64,000 nucleotides of DNA from Anisus vortex. Taxonomy: Eukaryota > Mollusca > Gastropoda > Planorbidae. The DNA lies in NCBI GenBank assembly GCA_949126835.1, contig OX421507.1, forward strand, positions 26,224,822-26,288,821, read 5' to 3'. Below the pieces are notes generated by a model. The model made no database searches. It saw only the letters and a program-made list of their open reading frames with translations, and had not been told where the DNA came from. How positions within the stretch are numbered: position 1 is the stretch's first letter; the number at the start of each line of letters is the position of its first letter. Both the position numbers and the translations under genes were made by a program. Shown one piece after another: positions 50,501-56,500 of the stretch.

Positions 50501-53500
50501 ACACTCCTTCCTTAAAGAAGATTATTGCGTCCTACGCTCATCTGTGGCCAGAGTCTAGTCTTGCATTTTTAAAAATGTTTTAAATGATGTTAAGTTACTG
50601 GTTTTCCTGATTTGTTCGGGAAACCCATTCCACGTATGACGTCCATACATTTATCCAACTATTTAACCTGTAACAGGATTGTTCTTAGAATGTTTTTATT
50701 ATTTTTACAATCTATTACACATGTCTTCACTTTTATCGTTCTCGATGTTTTGTAGTAGGCATTTTTTTTCAAAACGCTCCAAGAAGTGAACAACAATAAC
50801 AACAACAACATCCAATCTGTTTTGTTTCCATTACATCGGCAGGTGATGACCAAATCTATTTTAGCCAAAGTCTTCTACGAAATGCTGAAGTTAAAGGGAG
50901 ACACTGAGCTGTCGCAGCAAAAGTCGACGAACTACGACAGCTCGAGCGATTACAGCAAAAGAAGTCAAAATTCCAGGTGGGCAGGGACAGGTAATGTCGT
51001 TTTCTTTTTAAAATAGACAACCTACAACTTAAGATTGTTATAATATTGTAATGTTGTAGCAACAATCTGGCTGCGTTCATCTTGTCTAGGTATGAATCCC
51101 AACGAGGTCTCCAGGGCCTATGTCTCCGACGATAGTATTCAATATTCGCGACTCCTTCAGTATGGCTAAATAATGTCAATTCAACCAACTTGTACCAATC
51201 AGTAAGCAACACAATGTCCGTATGTTAATAGCGATCAAGTTTTATTTTGATTTCAACGAAGCAACAAGTTTGTAATGTAGTAAAATGAAGAAATAAAATA
51301 CAATGTGTAGGAAACAGTAACATGCATCCTCACACAATGGAGTCTAAAGCTGAATTAACTTTGCCGGCTTGTCGAGAGGAAAAAGGAGGGGCTAATTAGC
51401 ATACGACACAGCTTACTTGTGCCGCTCCCAATCATTTTCATGCATTTACCCGCGAAAGCCTTGCTTCCGAGAAATGCTATTAATAGTTTGGCGCGAATCC
51501 CTTCCAGCCCAACCATTGGTTATAACAGTAGACGAGCTGTCTAGGATTTCCTACCCAGTTTAAACTGGTTTTAACAAGTGTCGATAATATTTTAATATAG
51601 CCTTGTACTTGTCTAATTTAAAAAGGAGAAAATTAGCAGTAGTGACCCAAATAGTATTAAATCACGATTTAGAGGGAAAAGATGGGGTTTTAACAGTAGT
51701 TATATATACATAATAAAGTAATAATATATATGTGTGCACTCTTAAGATTGTTGTAATGTATACGATTGAACTCTTTAGATTGTTCTAATGTATATGATTA
51801 AGATTGTTGGAATGTATAAGTTTGATTTATTAAGATTGTTGGAATGTATAAGTTTGAACTATTAAGATTGTCGGTTAGTATATGTTTGCACTCTTAAGAT
51901 TGTTATAATATATACGTTTGTACTCTTGTGATTGTTATAATGTATATGTTTGCACTCTTATGATTGTTATAATGTCTACGTTTCCACGCGACTTTCTGGA
52001 CACAGGAGCCCACTTTCATTGATCTTTTCTGAGTGTGACCTCATAGCTTATAATGAGTACAGTAATGTATGTCTAAAACATAACTCTCGGTATTTTAGGA
52101 GTCGTAAACAAATTATATCGGATTGTTCTGATCGCAAATTATAATTTCTTTTTCTCATAAAAAAAATGGTTCTAATTGACAAGTCTTAACAATTATGCGT
52201 GCATAAAAGGTCAAAAAGAAGAACATTTCCGGTCTTATTAGATCATTTTCTTCGAAACATGTCTGTGTGCTACTTTACTGGTTGTACGAAAATATGTATA
52301 GAATTAAATTTTATTTCATTTCTAAAAGAGGGCGACAAAAGAAAACGATGGATTGTGAATGTCAGAATTGAAGAGTCACCCAAACTAATAGCTTGATGCA
52401 AAAGAATTTTCGTTTTTTTTTTTTTTTTTTATAAATCTTTGCATTGTGTTTTTTTTTAATTACCAAGGACGCAACTCTTGGTTAAATTTTTTTATAAACA
52501 ATGCTATATTACGCGACTAACACTTTGAGTATTAATTAGCGTCTACTCACTTTTGATGTTAAAAACGGATTCCTCCTAACTAATCTTGTAGCCGTTGTAT
52601 ATTTCTAAAAGACAAGAACTGGCTGCCGATGTTGAAATCAATTGTCAAACGGCACCAAAAGCATGTTTTTTGTTTACGAAAAGGGCGGTAAATTTCACCG
52701 GAAGTTCACGATCATACCAGTTCAAAAGGTCAAAACTAATTAAGATTTGTCATTGGACGAAAACTGTATAAATAGCCAGTGGCGCATTGACCGCGCATGT
52801 CCGGAACTGTAGAAAAACTATTTTTAAAAAAGTTAGGATTGCCAAATGATTTTTCACAAAATACCTAAAATCTTTCTTTTCTTGGGTTTACCACTCATAA
52901 AAAAATGGAAAGTAAAGTATCCCGTCAGACCAAATCGGTTCTTAGGGCCGGTGAAGCAGCGTTAACCAGTTTTCTGGGGCCACGGTATACTAGGAGATTG
53001 TGCGGCCAGCACTGTGCTCAACCGCTTTTATTTTACCCTCAAAGCAGCCGTACCGTAAGACTACGAGCCGCATTTCGCGGCTCAGAAATACTTATATCCT
53101 TATTTTTTCAAATCCAATATGTAAAAATGAATTAACAATTCGCTCCCTGGCTTCTTGGTATAAAGTTTTTATGAAGTAATAATTTTTAAATGAAAAACTA
53201 ATATAATTGCGTTTAAAAACCACTAGGCCCCTCAGTTAAATAACAAAAGCGAAGAAGCTTAGTTTACACGTCCTGCCCCCGATTCACTGCACATGCGTTG
53301 AGTTTGACCACATTGCTGGAATTATTTAAAAATATGAAATGGTCTATTTCATTTTCTATGTATCGACCTGTTTTTCTGTCTGTCTTTCTATCCACCACTC
53401 TATTTATCCACCCATTTATCTATCTATAATTTATCTATTTACCAGCGTATCATCTACATATTTATACATTGATCTATTTATAAAAAAGACGTGTAAAAAC

Positions 53501-56500
53501 CACGTTTAAAGAAAAACCGTCAATAAAAGTCAGAGTTAAAAACTAAAAATGTTTTTTTCTTAGAAATCGAAGTCAAACTAATTCAATCGTACGATGAGTT
53601 ACAACAACAAAAATGCGTCTGTTTTCATAATGTTACCCTGGGGTTTCGAAAGATCGATGCAGGACCCCTCCACCCCCTCCCTCCCGCGTCCCTCACCCAA
53701 AAACCGCGCCACGTTTTTAGCTCTGGCCCCCACGAACCCCAGGTCCAGCCCTGGAGGAAGTTCTGCCCAGGAATCGTGATAAACCAGCAGAGTTAGCAAG
53801 GCACCGGATCTGCTAATTTAGTGGCTAAGTGGATGAAACTTTGCAGAGATGACATTTTAGTCCCGGTCGCTGAATGGAGCCAGCAGAAGAAGAAAAATAG
53901 GACGCGTCAAAGATGAGGAAAAGAAGAGGGCAGAGAGGGAGAGGGCTGCTAGGCTTTTAGAAATGTGCTATTTTGGAAGTTGTGTGAATGTCTAAATGGG
54001 GGATCAACAATCCAATTTCTCCTGGTAATAAATTCTATTGGAAACTTTTCATTGTGTAAACATGTTATTTTACAGACTTGCCCTCTCCCAGACAAGATTG
54101 ATTCAAGACTGTTTTGCCAACTGAAAGATCTTTAAATTACAAAAAAAAAAGTGCTAAATCTAGCACTGACAATTGCTGAATAGATTTAACGTTTAAACGT
54201 AGATGTGTCAAAATTTGATTACGTTAAACGTATGCACGCTACCATTGGGACGGTACCAAGTCTCGAAAATGGTTGCTTTGCGCCTGTGTTGACAAATACA
54301 AATGCATTTAAAAACGTGTTAAATCTAGCGTCAAAATTTACAGCTATTTTTCTATGATTTAGCTATAGAAATAGTCATTTCAATCAAAAACATTGACTTT
54401 ATTCTTGTGTCCCGACTAGTCAACAATTTAATTGTTTGAACCATTCACTGGGTGAAGATCGTTTTATCGTTCAATAGTTATTTATTTGTTATCAGAATTT
54501 GTTATAAGATTTAAAAGTCCAATTTGTTTCTGGACAAGGTTTTTTTTTTAACTAGACAGTAAGATAATCGTCATTTTGTATATTATAGCTTTAAAAAATA
54601 ATTAATAACACGTTGCTACGTCGTAAAACTGCTTGTAGTAAATCGTGATTTTTTAAAATGCTGTCAGAGTACAATCCCATCATTTAAAATTGTAATAATG
54701 TTAAAATAATGTACGCTCCTATCTGACAACTATTGTTATCTAATTGTATTTATTTTATTGACTAATTGTTATAAATAGCGCTATAAAAAATATGTAATTT
54801 GTATTGACTGATAATGTGGCCGATTCAATGGAAAATAGACTGTTTTCTGTCAGGGCTGTGGAAGTTGGTAATAAAATGTATTGCAATTAATTAAGTGTAA
54901 TATTAGCGTCAGTATAGTTAGTATAGTTAGTACAGTTAGTATATTTAGTATAGTTAGTATAGTTAGTAAAATTCGTATAGTTATTATTGTTACTATAGTT
55001 AGTATAGTCAGTATAATCAGTATAGGCAGTATAATCAGTATAGTCAGTATAATCAGTATATTCGATATTCAGTATAGTCAGTATTGTCAGTATAGTCAGT
55101 ATAGTCAGTATAGTCAGTATAGTTAGTATAGTTAGTATAGTCAGTATAATCAGTATAGTCAGTGTAGTCACTATAATCAGTATATTCAATATTCAGTATT
55201 CAGTATATTCAGTAGGCCTATAGTCAGTATAGTCAGTATAGTTAGTATAGTCAGTATAGTCAGTATAGTCAGTTTAATCAGTATATTCAATATTCAGTAT
55301 TGTCAGTATAGTCAGTATAGTTAGTATAGTCAGTATAGTTAGTTTAGTCAGTAAAGTCAGTATAGTCAGTATAATCAGCATATTCGATATTCAGTATAGT
55401 CAGTATAGTCAGTATAGTCAGTATAGTTAGTATAGTTAGTATAGTCAGTATAATCAGTATAATCAGTATAGTCAGTATAGTCACTATAATAAGTATATTC
55501 AATATTCAGTATATTCAGTAGGCCTATAGTCAGTATAGTCAGTATAGTTAGTATAGTCAGTATAGTCAGTATAATCAGTATATTCAATATTCAGTATATT
55601 CAGTAGGCCTATAGTCAGTATAGTCAGTATAGTTAGTATAGTCAGTATAGTCAGTATAGTCACTATAATCAGTATATTCAATATTCAGTATATTCAGTAT
55701 ATTCAGTATAGTCAGTATAGTCAGTATAGTTAGTATAGTCAGTATAGTCAGTATAGTCAGTATAATCAGTATATTCAATATTCAGTATATTCAGTATAGT
55801 CAGTATAGTTAGTATAGTCAGTATAGTCAGTATTGTTAGTATAGTTAGTATAGTTAGACCAACTATCTTATGACATCCTAGCGAATCGATTCAAAAATTA
55901 ATCATTGATTTCTTAATTGTCTTTTATGTCTTCCTTTCGCCTACTGTGTTCCTGTTTGGATAGGAGTTAGCCAAACCTACATTGGGCCTTTTGGTAAGTA
56001 TTCTTTCTAATGCTTATTTATTCCATTTTTATCATGAAAGCTCCTCCTTTTGTGTAAACAAAATTAGAGGGACCAAAAACTTTAATAAGATGGACCGCTT
56101 GCTTTGATATTTCTGCTAGTAGAAGACTTGAAACACTTAGTTTCGGAATTTCCGATCGCACTACGTCCTCTAGCTATGATTTTCTGAATGGAAAATTGAG
56201 ATTAAAATCGAAAGTTGTATACAGTGGAAGTCTTTAGGGAAGTGAGCGCACGGAAAAGCAAGTGTTAAGCTCCAAAAATAGAGCAGGCGATCCATCTCAT
56301 TATAGTCTTTGATGTACACCGGAAACTTGAGGATGTGTTTAAGGCCGCGCATGCGCAAACTAACTATTAAGCTATTAACAAAATAGCAAGCGATCCATCT
56401 TATTATTGTCTTTGGCGTAAATTACACGATATTAAAATAAAACATATTATGTACAATGAAAACATACTTTACAAAAAATGTTATAACATAAACAAATGTT

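Larger units (their letters stand above)
9852..50842 (+). other. Intron 1 of the neuropeptide gene (about 41 kb)
   Basis: GTAAGT donor to CAG acceptor. It holds most of the transposons and arrays of the window, including the LTR retrotransposon at 40626-49671. No other convincing host exon was found inside, though a small one could be missed. Confidence 0.7.

Noticed and set aside
50786..51016. 76-codon frame starting MNNNNNNN as a separate small gene
   Set aside because: The Asn run is intronic (AAC)n; only the part after the CAG acceptor at 50842 fits the neuropeptide exon.
54881..55778. Several Ile/Thr- or Ser/Ile/Val-rich repetitive frames
   Set aside because: By-products of the 9-bp array, open on both strands.
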